DNA from: Actinoplanes xinjiangensis
GTDB taxonomy: Bacteria; Actinomycetota; Actinomycetes; Mycobacteriales; Micromonosporaceae
Direction of reading: 5' to 3'
NCBI RefSeq assembly: GCF_003148685.1
Contig: NZ_QGGR01000006.1
Coordinates: 186,001 to 250,000, forward strand
DNA length: 64,000 bases
The position numbers and the translations under genes were made by a program. Position 1 is the stretch's first letter. Each line of letters opens with the position of its first letter. This document shows, piece after piece, positions 40,880-49,966 of this stretch. The notes beneath the pieces are model-generated. The model saw only the letters and a program-made list of their open reading frames with translations, searched no databases and was not told the origin of the DNA.

Positions 40880-42133
40880 CTATCCTGCTCCGCCGACCTC
40901 GGCGAGGTAGGCGGAGGCCTTCTCCGGGTCGACGAACCAGTTGAGGAAGTCGTTGGGGTCGACGAAACCGGCCGCGAACCGGCGGGCGATCCGCTCGTTC
41001 TGCGAGGCGGCGCCGAGCAGCTGCTGCACGTGCGGCGGCAGCGGCTGGAGCATGGCGTTGGTCCAGCCGGTGACCGCCGCACCGTGCGCGACCCAGAAGC
41101 CCTCGAACGTCTCGGTCATCCACTGTTCGTCGAACGGCTGGTCGCCGTGGGCCAGGATCGCCTTCAGGTAGTGGTTCGCCGCCTTGGCCGCCGTGTTGCT
41201 GCCCTGCCCGGTGATCGGGTCGTTGGCGATGACGACGTCGGCGAGACCGAGGACCTTACCGCCGCCGGGCAGGTGGGCGACGGGCCGGCGGACGGTCGGT
41301 GTGTACCGGCCGTGCAGGGTGGACTTGGCGTCGGTGAGCCGCACGTTCGCGGCACGCTCGTGCACCCACGGCAGGTATTCGCGGATCAGGCCGAGCGTGA
41401 GGGCGAGGTGCTGGTCGGGTGCCATCCGGCCGTGGTGCCCGGCCCAGCGGTCCAGCGGCCCGCCCGGTACGGCCTCCCAGAACAGGATGTCGCACGGGCC
41501 GCTGTGCGTCAGGCCGGGGATGACGAACAGTTCCCCCAGGCCCGGGGTGGCGTGGAAGCCCACGTGCGGGACCGGCCACTCCGGATCCGGTTCCAGACCG
41601 TGCACATAGGCGACCGCCAGGCCCCGCTGCGGCGTGGTGTATGGCGACCGGCTCGGATCCCGGTCGAACATGGCGACGAGATCGCCCTTGCCGGCCGCGA
41701 CGATGGTCAGGTCGTAACGGCCCAGCTGGGTGATCGCGTCCAGGTCCTGTGTGGTGACCGCGTTGTAGATGACGTCGACGCCGCGCTCCTGTGCGTCCTC
41801 CAGCCAGCGGGCCATCTTGATCCGCTGGTCGGTGGACTGGGCCGGCTTCTCCAGCGGCGCGGTGATACCCAGGGCCAGCTCCCCGGGCGGGGCGGCGAGG
41901 GCGACGCGCAGGCCGTTGATGGGCGGGGTCTGGTCCTCCCAGTGGTTCAGGCCGTAGGCCCGCTCGGTCTCCAGTGCCATGTCGAACATCGCCTGGGTCG
42001 AGGTGACCCAGCCGGTGCGGATCTCGTCGGGGGTACGCGCCGACATCAGGGTGACCTCGTAGCCCTCGGCCCGCAGGCTCAGGGCGAGCTGGAGGCCGGC
42101 CTGACCGGCCCCCACGATGAGAATGTTGCGCAA
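40880..42133 (-). CDS. FAD-dependent styrene/indole monooxygenase-like protein
   Basis: This 417-residue flavoprotein has the N-terminal Rossmann motif ILIVGAGQAGLQLALSL and the StyA-like core (TGWVTSTQAMFDMALE, GKGDLVAMFDRD, and ANDPITGQGSNTAAKAA near the flavin). Such enzymes epoxidise styrene or indole using FADH2 from a separate reductase, which is not adjacent here. The TTG start has GGAGG 7 nt upstream. It is the fifth gene of the conservon, where other actinobacteria sometimes carry a cytochrome P450. Confidence 0.8.
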   Translation of the reverse strand: MRNILIVGAGQAGLQLALSLRAEGYEVTLMSARTPDEIRTGWVTSTQAMFDMALETERAYGLNHWEDQTPPINGLRVALAAPPGELALGITAPLEKPAQSTDQRIKMARWLEDAQERGVDVIYNAVTTQDLDAITQLGRYDLTIVAAGKGDLVAMFDRDPSRSPYTTPQRGLAVAYVHGLEPDPEWPVPHVGFHATPGLGELFVIPGLTHSGPCDILFWEAVPGGPLDRWAGHHGRMAPDQHLALTLGLIREYLPWVHERAANVRLTDAKSTLHGRYTPTVRRPVAHLPGGGKVLGLADVVIANDPITGQGSNTAAKAANHYLKAILAHGDQPFDEQWMTETFEGFWVAHGAAVTGWTNAMLQPLPPHVQQLLGAASQNERIARRFAAGFVDPNDFLNWFVDPEKASAYLAEVGGAG

Positions 42134-42161
42134 GGTTCCGCCTCCTGTAGAGCTTCTTCGT

Positions 42162-42716
42162 CTATCCGATGGCCTGTTTCGCCGCGTGGTCCACGACGGC
42201 CAGCAACGCACTGGCGACCTTGCGGGAGTCGCGGATGTCGGCGGCGATCAACGGCACGTGTGCGGGCAGCGCCAGCGCGTCCCGCACCTCGGACAGCTCG
42301 TGGGTGGCTACTCCGTGGAACAGATTGACACAGACGACCCACGGTACGTCCGCATCGTTCTCGAAGTAGTTGACGGCGGCGAACGAATTGGCCAGGTTGT
42401 TGGTGTCGACCAGGACCAGTGCGCCGACCGCGCCCCGGACCAGGTCGTCCCACATCGGCCAGAAGCGGGGCTGGCCGGGCGTACCGAACAGGTAGAGCAC
42501 CAGCGACTCGTCGATGGTGACCCGGCCGAAGTCCATCGCGACGGTGGTGGTCACCTTGTCGATGCCCGGGTCGAGCCGGTCGATCTGGGCGGCGGCCGCG
42601 GTCATCCAGGACTCGGTGCGGATCGCCGGGATCTCCGAGATGGCGCCCACCGCGGTGGTCTTGCCGACCCCGAAACCGCCCGCCACGACGATCTTCGCCG
42701 AGGTCATCTGGCTCAT
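42162..42716 (-). CDS. cvnD: Conservon small GTPase (CvnD type)
   Basis: This Ras/MglA-like GTPase of 184 residues has P-loop AGGFGVGKTT, switch region ESWMTAAAA, G3 LFGTPGQPRFW (Gly-Thr-Pro-Gly variant) and VLVDTNN near G4. It is the effector-type member of the conservon, thought to cycle with CvnB as a regulator. ATGs at 42716 and 42707 are both possible. It lies 10 bp after cvnC. Confidence 0.9.
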   Translation of the reverse strand: MSQMTSAKIVVAGGFGVGKTTAVGAISEIPAIRTESWMTAAAAQIDRLDPGIDKVTTTVAMDFGRVTIDESLVLYLFGTPGQPRFWPMWDDLVRGAVGALVLVDTNNLANSFAAVNYFENDADVPWVVCVNLFHGVATHELSEVRDALALPAHVPLIAADIRDSRKVASALLAVVDHAAKQAIG

Positions 42717-42726
42717 CCGTACGCCG

Positions 42727-43077
42727 TCAGGTGAGTCGGGCAAGGCCGGCACGGAGTCTCTCCAGAAGTGCTAGATCTTGTGAGGAGCGGGGGTCGTGGA
42801 CCTCCAGCTGGCCGATCTTGAGCAGGTCGCTGATCAGCAGGCGGGTCAGGCCCAGGGGCAGCCCGCAGTTGGCCGACAGTTCGGCCACCGAGCACATCCG
42901 CCGGGCCTGCTCGTAGAGCGTCCGCGAGGTGGGGGCCAGGCTGGCGGCGAGCACGGGGTCGTACCGGTTGCCGGTGGAGACCAGGGTGTGGATCAGCAGC
43001 GGACTACGGCTGCCGGTTCGCCCGCGGGCGGTCATGTACGGGCGCACCTTCCAGTGCAGCCCCGGCCTTCGAACCAT
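42727..43077 (-). CDS. cvnC: Conservon DUF742 protein (CvnC type)
   Basis: This 116-residue protein has a winged-helix-like DUF742 domain. The SRSPLLIHTLVST motif is followed by SVAELSANCGLPLGLTRLLISDLLKIGQLEVH. GGAGG lies 7 nt before the ATG. It sits between the roadblock and GTPase genes in the usual conservon order. Its biochemical function is not established. Confidence 0.92.
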   Translation of the reverse strand: MVRRPGLHWKVRPYMTARGRTGSRSPLLIHTLVSTGNRYDPVLAASLAPTSRTLYEQARRMCSVAELSANCGLPLGLTRLLISDLLKIGQLEVHDPRSSQDLALLERLRAGLARLT

Positions 43078-43087
43078 GCCGGGCCTC

Positions 43088-43552
43088 CTAGCGACGTGCC
43101 GGTGCGGGCAGGGTGTTCTGGTGCAGCGCGTGCCGGGTCTCCGGGGTCAGGGCGTGACCGACGGACTGGCTGAACGTGGTCATCGCGTACCCGAGGTGGC
43201 CGATCTGGGTCTGTGGTTGAGCCGAGACCAGCAGCGCCGCGACGAAGTCGCCGGCCGGGTCGTCGATGCGCAGGAAGGCCAGGTGGCCGTGCGGGTAGCG
43301 GATGCTCAGGTTCTCCGGTGCGCCGAGCTGCAGCAGGCCGCCGAGCTGGCCGGTGATGCCGAGGAACCCGGCGGCCAGTGCGGCGACACTCTCCGCGTGG
43401 TCGCGGCTGAGGTGGCCGGAGGAGGCGAGTTGCAGCCCGTCGGCGGAGACCAGCACGACCGCGGTGATCGTCGGTACCTCACGGACGAGTTGGTCGATCA
43501 GCCAGGAGACGTCCGGCTGTCCGCCGTCGGCGGTGGTGCGGTAGTCGGTCAT
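43088..43552 (-). CDS. cvnB: Conservon roadblock/LC7 protein (CvnB type)
   Basis: This 154-residue MglB-like roadblock protein (SWLIDQLVREVPTITAVVLVSADGLQLASS, then HAESVAALAAGFLGI) probably regulates the GTP state of CvnD. Its ATG overlaps the sensor stop (ATGA). This is the normal second gene of a conservon. Confidence 0.92.
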   Translation of the reverse strand: MTDYRTTADGGQPDVSWLIDQLVREVPTITAVVLVSADGLQLASSGHLSRDHAESVAALAAGFLGITGQLGGLLQLGAPENLSIRYPHGHLAFLRIDDPAGDFVAALLVSAQPQTQIGHLGYAMTTFSQSVGHALTPETRHALHQNTLPAPARR

Positions 43553-44640
43553 CGGGGTCCTTCGACGTTCGGGGGGCGCTCGTTGCGGTGGGGGGCCTTG
43601 GCCCGGGCGGCGTCGACACCGGCGTTGAAGTCGGCGGCGTCGTCGTGCCAGGTGGTCCGGTGAGCCAGGGTGCTGACCGGCGGGGGCGGCGGGTCGGCGC
43701 TGCGGACGCTGGCCGGCACCCGGCGCGGCATGGCCTGTTTCTGCACCGGCAGCACCATGGTCACCTCGTTGCCGGCGAGAGGTTTGCGGCGCGGCTCGGG
43801 GATGCTGCCGGCCGGTGCCGGCTCCGGCTCGGGCGGGCGCGGCGTCTCACAGAGCAGGTCCGCGCCGATCAGCAGCATGGCGACGGTGCCGCGCGGCTGA
43901 CGGGGGACCAGGCGTACGCGCAACGACCGGTGCCGATGGGTGAGGACGGCCGCCACGGACAGTCCCAGGTGCGCCGGCCGCAGCTCGTCGGGGGCCGGGC
44001 CGTCCGGGCTGTCCAGGAGCCGTTCGATCCACGGCGTGTGTGCCGGGTTGACGCCGATGCCGCTGTCCTCGACCCGGATCACCACGTCGCCGTCGCCGGT
44101 CAGGTGCGCGGCGATGGTGACCGGCTCGGTCGGCGGTGAGTACCGGTCGGCGTTGTCGATCAGCTCGGTCAGGATGCGGATCACGTCGTCGGCGGCGACC
44201 GCGGCGACGGCGAGGTCGGCGATCGGGCCGAAATGCAGCCGCTCGTAGTTCTCCACGGCGGCGCCGGCCGCGTGCGTGACGTCCTGCAACGAGGTGACCT
44301 GCTGGTCCGGGTCGTCGAGCGGCTCGCCGGTGAGGACCCGCAGGTTCTCGGCGAGGCGCCGGACCCGGGTGACCGAGTGGTCGATGCGGAACAGGACCTT
44401 GCGCCGCTCGCTGTCCTGCTCGCGGAACTCGGCCTCGCCGATGTGGTGGACCGCCTCCCACGTGAGGGTCAGCAGCCGGAGGGCGAACTCGCCGGCGACC
44501 GGCCGCCAGGGGTCCGGCGCGGGGGGCGTGTCCGGCGCGCCCGGTGTCTCCGGTGCCGGTTCTGCCACCACCTCGACGGGCTCGGCCTGCTCGTGCCGCC
44601 GCCTGCGCCACCAGTTCGTCCAGCGGCCTGCCGCAGGCAT
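43549..44640 (-). CDS. cvnA: Conservon sensor kinase-like protein (CvnA type)
   Basis: This 363-residue protein has a degenerate phospho-acceptor region (FRIDHSVTRVRRLAENLRVL) and a good HATPase_c domain (LTELIDNADRYSPP, VIRVEDSGIGV). A Pro-rich tail follows. There are no membrane helices; many CvnA proteins have them, so this is a soluble variant. The ATG at 44640 has GGGGAG 6 nt upstream. It heads a five-gene operon with cvnB, cvnC, cvnD and the monooxygenase. Confidence 0.88.
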   Translation of the reverse strand: MPAAGRWTNWWRRRRHEQAEPVEVVAEPAPETPGAPDTPPAPDPWRPVAGEFALRLLTLTWEAVHHIGEAEFREQDSERRKVLFRIDHSVTRVRRLAENLRVLTGEPLDDPDQQVTSLQDVTHAAGAAVENYERLHFGPIADLAVAAVAADDVIRILTELIDNADRYSPPTEPVTIAAHLTGDGDVVIRVEDSGIGVNPAHTPWIERLLDSPDGPAPDELRPAHLGLSVAAVLTHRHRSLRVRLVPRQPRGTVAMLLIGADLLCETPRPPEPEPAPAGSIPEPRRKPLAGNEVTMVLPVQKQAMPRRVPASVRSADPPPPPVSTLAHRTTWHDDAADFNAGVDAARAKAPHRNERPPNVEGPR

Positions 44641-44985
44641 CGATTGCTCCCCAATCAGCCTCGTGTCGTATCGAAACCGAGCAAAGATCACCGATTACGA
44701 AGTCTGTACCGTACCTGCCGGAATGCCGGACCGGCTATACGGTCCCGGCGTGCAGGTCTCCCGGTCACCAGCTTGGAAAGGCTCCTGAGCTGCCCTGTCG
44801 TGAACGCGGGAGCAGTCAGCTCCACTGTGGATCTTCCTGCTCTACGGGAAGCTTAGCGACCGCCGTGACCGTGGGGGTCGGGTGCCCTCAGCCTCCCGCC
44901 AGCCGAGCATGGCGCTGCGCTGTGACCCGGTGACGGACTGTGCGTACGTTGCCGCGCGGCCCGGGCGTGCGGCACCCGCGCCGGG
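44641..44985. other. 345-bp intergenic region upstream of the conservon
   Basis: No credible gene is present. On the minus strand TATAGC (44734-44739) could be the -10 box of the conservon promoter, giving a 5' leader of about 90 nt, but I cannot find a convincing -35. GAGCTG and CAGCTC near 44793-44830 form an imperfect stem of unknown meaning. No riboswitch signature was recognised. Confidence 0.4.
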
Positions 44986-45927
44986 TCATCGGTAGAACAA
45001 CTCGGTCTCCAGCTCCTCCACCGTCATCGGCCGGGCGGCGCGTACCGCCTGCTCGAGCAGGGCCTCGTCGACCTCCGTGCCCGCCCCGGCCCGGACGACC
45101 GTGTCGCCCACCGTGCGGATGTACTCGTGCGCATCGGGACCGCGCCGGTAGCGCAGGCCGCCGCCCCGGTCCTGGCAGCTGATCTGATCCGGCCGCGGTT
45201 GCGGCGGCGGCGCCCGGTTCGGCTCCGGGAGCGGCCGATGGAGCGGGTCGGGGCCGCAGTCGGCACCCTGGACGGCGGTGTGCGTGAGGGCGACCTGGAT
45301 GTTCTGGTGACCCCAGTACCTCACGGTCGTGTGGTCGGTGGCCTCGTAGGCGGTGGAGGTGGTGACCGGAACCGTCATGCGCCGGTATCCCGGGATCTGC
45401 GTGGTCCAGACCAGGTCGAGGGGGGCCTGCAGCATCCTCAGTACCCGGTTCCGGTCGTCCTCGGCGTCGTCGTGTCGCGTCTGCTCCCGCACCGCGTGCC
45501 AGGCGCCGCCGGTCAGCGCGACGATGGCGACGACGGCGGCCAGCCGGGTCCAGCGGCCGACGAACAGGGCGGCGACGAGGACGTACGGCACGCCGGCGGC
45601 CAGCGCCCAGGGCAGCATCTCGCCGTACCTCATGTCGAGGGCGACGGTGACCCGCGCGCCGCCGATCAGGCCGGCCGCCCCGCCGAGGGTCACGGTCACC
45701 GCCCACCAGAACCGCCGGGTGGTGCCGGTCCCCGTGCCGGCCAGGAAGATCAGGCCGCCGGCTCCGGCCAGTGTCGCCAGAAGCCCGGCCGCCGCGACGG
45801 CGGTGCCCCCGAAGGCCAGGGTCACGAACAGGAAGGCTCCGACCGGCAGGGTCAGGCAGCCGACCACGTAGACCGCGGCGAGCCGGGCCACGATCGGCGC
45901 GATGTCGGCAGGGCGATCCACAGGCAC
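44986..45927 (-). CDS. Membrane protein of unknown function with cytosolic C-terminal half
   Basis: This 313-residue protein has six hydrophobic segments (about 12-155). A soluble domain of about 150 residues follows, with a Pro-rich stretch PEPNRAPPPQPRP, two Cys and a final helical segment PMTVEELETELFYR. The GTG at 45927 has AGAGGA upstream. It is divergent from the ECF41 sigma gene. I recognise no family. Confidence 0.6.
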   Translation of the reverse strand: MPVDRPADIAPIVARLAAVYVVGCLTLPVGAFLFVTLAFGGTAVAAAGLLATLAGAGGLIFLAGTGTGTTRRFWWAVTVTLGGAAGLIGGARVTVALDMRYGEMLPWALAAGVPYVLVAALFVGRWTRLAAVVAIVALTGGAWHAVREQTRHDDAEDDRNRVLRMLQAPLDLVWTTQIPGYRRMTVPVTTSTAYEATDHTTVRYWGHQNIQVALTHTAVQGADCGPDPLHRPLPEPNRAPPPQPRPDQISCQDRGGGLRYRRGPDAHEYIRTVGDTVVRAGAGTEVDEALLEQAVRAARPMTVEELETELFYR

Positions 45928-46038
45928 AGAGATCCTCTCGTCGGGCGGCCCCCGAGTCTGGCGTACATCGACAAGGGCTGTTGTCCGCCGGGCGCTTCGG
46001 GCGGCACACCGCGACCGGCAGGGGTTAGATTCACCGTC

Positions 46039-46962
46039 ATGGTGGTCAGTGCCCGGGATGTCGAGGTGTTCGAGCGGTCCCGTGGCCGCCTGGAGGCGAT
46101 CGCCTACCGGATGCTCGGCTCGGCCGGTGACGCCGAGGACGCCGTGCAGGACACGTTCCTGCGCTGGCAGGCCGCCGACCGTGAGCGGGTCGAGATCCCG
46201 GAGGCGTGGCTGACCCGGGTCCTCACCAACCTGTGCCTCAATCAGCTGACCTCGGCGCGGGCCCGCCGCGAGACGTACGTCGGCCAGTGGCTGCCGGAAC
46301 CGGTGCTCGCCGGTGACCGGATGCTCGGCCCGGCCGAGACCGCCGAGCAGCGCGACTCCGTGTCGATCGCCGTGCTGACCCTGATGGAGCGGCTCACCCC
46401 GAACGAGCGGGCGGTCTACGTGCTGCGGGAGGCGTTCGGCTACCCGCACGCCGAGATCGCCGGCTTCCTCGACCTGACCGAGCCGAACTGTCAGCAGATC
46501 CACCGGCGGGCCCGGCAGCACATGGCCGCCGGGCGGGCGCGTACCGGAACGGATGTGGCCGCCGCCCGCCGGATCGCCGAGCAGTTCCTGGCCGCCGCCC
46601 TCAGCGGCGAGGTGGAGCCCCTCGTGCGGCTGCTGGCCAGCGACGCGGTCGGCATCACCGACGGTGGCGGCGAGGTTCCGGCGCGCACCACGCCGATCGT
46701 CGGCGGGCTCCAGCTGGCGCGGGTGCTGCGCGGCATCCTGCGGCCCGGCGCCGTCGACCGGTTCCTGCCGGAGGGCCCGCTCACCGTGCACGCGGCCGTC
46801 GTCAACAGCGGCCCGGCGATCGTGGCGGTCGCCGGTGGCCAGGTCGTCGGCGTCATCTGCCTCGAGGTGGGCGGCGACGGCATCACCGCCCTGAAGATCC
46901 AGGGCAGCCCGTCGAAGCTCAGGCGGTTCACCCGCGAGTGGGCCGCCGCCCACACCGAGTGA
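46039..46962 (+). CDS. ECF41-type RNA polymerase sigma factor
   Basis: This 307-residue sigma factor has region 2 (FERSRGRLEAIAYRMLGSAGDAEDAVQDTFLRWQ) and region 4 (LTPNERAVYVLREAFGYPHAEIAGFLDLTEPNCQQIHRRA). A fused C-terminal SnoaL-like domain of about 120 residues, characteristic of ECF41, replaces a separate anti-sigma factor and tunes activity. TAGATT sits 7 nt before the ATG. ECF41 genes are usually next to a carboxymuconolactone decarboxylase, oxidoreductase or epimerase. Here the next gene is an oxidoreductase, the expected target. Confidence 0.9.
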   Translation: MVVSARDVEVFERSRGRLEAIAYRMLGSAGDAEDAVQDTFLRWQAADRERVEIPEAWLTRVLTNLCLNQLTSARARRETYVGQWLPEPVLAGDRMLGPAETAEQRDSVSIAVLTLMERLTPNERAVYVLREAFGYPHAEIAGFLDLTEPNCQQIHRRARQHMAAGRARTGTDVAAARRIAEQFLAAALSGEVEPLVRLLASDAVGITDGGGEVPARTTPIVGGLQLARVLRGILRPGAVDRFLPEGPLTVHAAVVNSGPAIVAVAGGQVVGVICLEVGGDGITALKIQGSPSKLRRFTREWAAAHTE

Positions 46963-47037
46963 GCCAGGTCACTGTCAGGGATGCCGTGCCTGCCCGGTTC
47001 AGGTGGTGACCCAGCACCGACCCGGCAGGAGCACACC

Positions 47038-48156
47038 ATGAAGCACCGCATCGTCGTCCTCGGCGCCGGATACGCCGGAGCCCACGCCGCCGGCCGCCTG
47101 GCCCGCCGCCTGCACCCCGCCGACACCGAGATCACCGTGGTCAACGCCGAACCGCACTTCGTCCAGCGGGTCCGCCTGCACCAGCTCGCGACCGGCCAGC
47201 ACGTGGCCGGGCGCCCGCTGCGCGAGGTGTTCGCCGGCACCGGCGTCACGCTCCGGCAGGCCCGCGTCGTCGCCGTCGACGCCGAGAACGGCACCGTCAC
47301 CTGCGAGGACGGCCTCCACCTCGAATTCGACACCCTGGTGTACGCGCTGGGCAGCACCGCCGCCACCGAAGGCCATCACATCGCCGGCGTCGAGGGTGCG
47401 CTGAAGGTGCGTGACCGCCTCGGCGAACTGACCGGCGGCGCGACGGTCCTGGTGGTCGGCGGCGGCCTCACCGGCATCGAGGCGGTCACCGAGATCGCCG
47501 AGTCCCGCCCCGATCTCGACGTCCGGATCGCCGTCCGCGGGGACTTCGGCGACTGGCTCAGCGACCGCGCCCGCACCCACCTGCACCGGGTCGCCGCCCG
47601 TCTCGGCATCACCGTCCACGAGCACACCGACGGTTCCCGGCTCGCTGCGGACCTGACCGTGTGGGCGACCGGTTTCCAGGCACACCCGATCGCCGCCGCG
47701 AGCGGTGTCACCGTCACCGACGGCCGGATCGTCGTCGACGAGACCATGCGCTCGGTGTCGCACCCGCACGTGTACGCCGTCGGTGACGCCGGGTTCGCCG
47801 CCGGTCCCGGCGACCGGCCGCTGCGCATGGCGTGCGCCACCGGCGGGCCGATGGCCTGGCAGGCCGCCGACGCGATCGCCGCCCGCCTGACCGGCGGCAC
47901 GGTCCCGGAGAACACCATCCGCTACTTCGCCCAGTGCGTCAGCCTCGGCCGCCGCGACGGCATCATCCAGTTCGTCACCGCCGACGACCGGGCCACGCCG
48001 AAGGCGATCATCGGGCGGCCGGCGGCCCGTCTCAAGGAGATCGTCTGCGCCGGTGCGGCCTGGAACATCGCCCACCCGACGCTGCTGCTGCCCACCCGCC
48101 GTCGCCGGCTCGCCCCGGCCACCGCGACGGTCACGGGACAGCACTCTCGGGCGTGA
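47038..48156 (+). CDS. FAD/NAD(P)-dependent oxidoreductase (NDH-2-like)
   Basis: This 372-residue pyridine nucleotide-disulphide oxidoreductase-type protein has N-terminal FAD motif IVVLGAGYAGAHAAGRLAR. NAD(P) motif VLVVGGGLTGIEAVTEIAE is central, and the late FAD motif is YAVGDAGFA. It resembles type II NADH dehydrogenases but is shorter and lacks their C-terminal membrane helix. The ATG has AGGAG 8 nt upstream. It follows the ECF41 gene by 75 bp and is probably its regulated target. Its last 26 bp overlap the convergent methyltransferase gene. Confidence 0.88.
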   Translation: MKHRIVVLGAGYAGAHAAGRLARRLHPADTEITVVNAEPHFVQRVRLHQLATGQHVAGRPLREVFAGTGVTLRQARVVAVDAENGTVTCEDGLHLEFDTLVYALGSTAATEGHHIAGVEGALKVRDRLGELTGGATVLVVGGGLTGIEAVTEIAESRPDLDVRIAVRGDFGDWLSDRARTHLHRVAARLGITVHEHTDGSRLAADLTVWATGFQAHPIAAASGVTVTDGRIVVDETMRSVSHPHVYAVGDAGFAAGPGDRPLRMACATGGPMAWQAADAIAARLTGGTVPENTIRYFAQCVSLGRRDGIIQFVTADDRATPKAIIGRPAARLKEIVCAGAAWNIAHPTLLLPTRRRRLAPATATVTGQHSRA

Positions 48157-48994
48157 CGACGGCGGAGGCCAGCAGGGCGGCGGTGGACAGCGAGAGCAGT
48201 CCGTCGGCGCCGCGGTGGGCGGCGGTGTGCCGGTCGTACTCGATCCGGATCCGGTCGACGGTGGCGGCGTCCTGGCGCTGCATCACCGCGCCGTGCGCGC
48301 CGATCCCGGAGGCCGGGCCGGCCCACCACGATGCGGGGTCGGTGCGGTGGTTCCAGACGACGGTCTCGCAGCCGGCGTCGGTGAGCCCCGCCCGGCCCAG
48401 CAGTGCCGTCAGTCCGTCGGCGGTGCGGGGGAAGTCCCTGTCCGGGGCGACGCGCGGCAGGTCGGCGGGTCGTTCGACGCCCGCGGCGTCGAAGATCGTG
48501 CCCCAGAGCCGCTGGGCGGGCGGCGGAGGGTACGGCCAGATGGTGACGGCGACATGCCCGCCGGGCCGGACGACGCGCCGCAACTCGCGGACCGCGGCCA
48601 CCGGGTCGCCGACGTGGTTGATGACGAAGTTGGCCACCGCCACGTCGAAGGCGCCGTCGGCGAACGGCAGCCGGGGCAGCGTGGCCCGGCGGACCTCGGC
48701 GCCGGGCACCCGGCGGCGCGCCATCTCCACCATGCTGGGTTCGGCGTCGACGGCGGTGACCCGCGCCCCCCGCGAACAGGCCAGCGCGGCGACCGTGCCG
48801 ATGCCGGTCCCGACGTCGAGCACCCGGTCCCCGGCGCCGGTCCGCGCGGCGTCCAGCAGCGCGCCGGCGGGATGCGCGCAGAGGGCGGCGTAGCTGCCCG
48901 CGAAGGCTGTCGCCCGCCCCGCCCACTGCACCCGCTCGTACTCGTCGAAAGCCGTCGTCTCCACCGGCTCCGGCACCCGTCCGTCCGCAGTCAT
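48131..48994 (-). CDS. SAM-dependent class I methyltransferase
   Basis: This 287-residue enzyme has motif I VLDVGTGIGTVAALACSRGA, acidic DAEPSMVEMA and post-I DGAFDVAVANFVINHVGDPVAAVREL. It has the general UbiE-like fold. ATG 48994 is favoured because TACGTT lies 7 nt upstream and gives a leaderless message; a TTG nine bases earlier is possible. The methyl acceptor is unknown. Confidence 0.85.
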   Translation of the reverse strand: MTADGRVPEPVETTAFDEYERVQWAGRATAFAGSYAALCAHPAGALLDAARTGAGDRVLDVGTGIGTVAALACSRGARVTAVDAEPSMVEMARRRVPGAEVRRATLPRLPFADGAFDVAVANFVINHVGDPVAAVRELRRVVRPGGHVAVTIWPYPPPPAQRLWGTIFDAAGVERPADLPRVAPDRDFPRTADGLTALLGRAGLTDAGCETVVWNHRTDPASWWAGPASGIGAHGAVMQRQDAATVDRIRIEYDRHTAAHRGADGLLSLSTAALLASAVVTPESAVP

Positions 48995-49039
48995 GATCGA
49001 CAACGTAGCCGCCGCCTGCCAGTGGCGATCCGCGCGGTC

Positions 49040-49966
49040 CTACAGGTCGAGGACGAGACGGGGGCCCCGGGAACGGGACACGCAGAGGAACATGGTGTCG
49101 TCGGCGGCGCGTTCCTCCGCGGTCAGGAGGGTGTCGCGGTGGTCGACGGCTCCGGCCAGGACCGTCGTCTCGCAGGTCCCGCACGTGCCCTCCCGGCAGG
49201 ACGACAGCACGCCGACACCGGCCGCCTCGACCACGTCCAGGATCGACCGGCCCGCGGGTACGGTCAGGGTCCGGCCGCTGCGTGCCAGTTCCACCTCGAA
49301 CGCCTCGTCCGGGCCCTCGGCCGGGGCGGGGGTGAACCGTTCGAGGCGCAGCGGGCGGCCCGGCCATCGTGCGCAGCCCTCCTCGACGGCCCGCAGCATG
49401 CCCTCCGGGCCGCAGCAGTAGACGAGCGTGCCCGGCTCGTGCCGGCTGAGCAGGGCGTCCAGGTCGATCCGGCCGCACTCGTCCTCCGGGTGGAGCGTGA
49501 CCCGCCGGTCGGCGGGCAACTCGTCGCGGAACGGCATGGAGGCGGCGGTCCGGCCCGCGTAGTGCAGCTCCCACGGTGCCTCGGCCGCGGCCAGCATCGG
49601 CAGGATCGGGGTGATGCCGATACCGCCGGCGAGGAACAGATAGCGGGGTGCCGGCAGCAGCGGGAAGTGGTTGCGGGGCTCGCCGACCTCGATCAGGTCC
49701 CGCTCCGACAGCCGGTCGTGGACATGCTGCGAACCGCCTCGCCCGGGTTCCTCCCGGCGCACCGCGATCCGCCACACCGACCGGTCGGCGGGGTCCCCGC
49801 ACAGTGAGTACTGCCGGGTCAGCCCGGGAGCGAGGTGGACGTCGACGTGGGCGCCGGGGGACCAGGCGGGTAGTTCACGGCCGTCCGCGCTGCGCAACTC
49901 CAGCGCGACGACGCCTTTTGCGACGGGGGTGAGCCGGGTGATCCGTACCATCAGGGTGGTTGTCAT
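49040..49966 (-). CDS. Ferredoxin-fused oxygenase reductase (VanB/PDR type)
   Basis: This 308-residue reductase carries electrons from NAD(P)H to the Rieske oxygenase. Its order is flavin domain (RQYSLCGDP), NAD(P) domain (YLFLAGGIGITPILPML, YCCGPEGML) and C-terminal plant-type [2Fe-2S] domain with CREGTCGTCETTVLAG and a distal Cys. This single-chain layout is that of phthalate dioxygenase reductase and vanillate demethylase VanB. The ATG overlaps the small gene's stop by 4 bp. Confidence 0.9.
   Translation of the reverse strand: MTTTLMVRITRLTPVAKGVVALELRSADGRELPAWSPGAHVDVHLAPGLTRQYSLCGDPADRSVWRIAVRREEPGRGGSQHVHDRLSERDLIEVGEPRNHFPLLPAPRYLFLAGGIGITPILPMLAAAEAPWELHYAGRTAASMPFRDELPADRRVTLHPEDECGRIDLDALLSRHEPGTLVYCCGPEGMLRAVEEGCARWPGRPLRLERFTPAPAEGPDEAFEVELARSGRTLTVPAGRSILDVVEAAGVGVLSSCREGTCGTCETTVLAGAVDHRDTLLTAEERAADDTMFLCVSRSRGPRLVLDL

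Noticed and set aside
44641..44985. Riboswitch or leader ORF upstream of the conservon
   Set aside because: No recognised riboswitch core and no short ORF with a ribosome binding site and meaningful codons.
44986..46953. A 655-codon minus-strand frame
   Set aside because: The upper half is antisense to the ECF41 sigma gene. Hydrophobic helices and a ribosome binding site begin only at 45927.
46963..47037. ECF41 target promoter (TGTCACA/CGTC type) before the oxidoreductase gene
   Set aside because: A TGTCA occurs, but I could not find the CGTC box at the expected distance, so only the gene context supports regulation.
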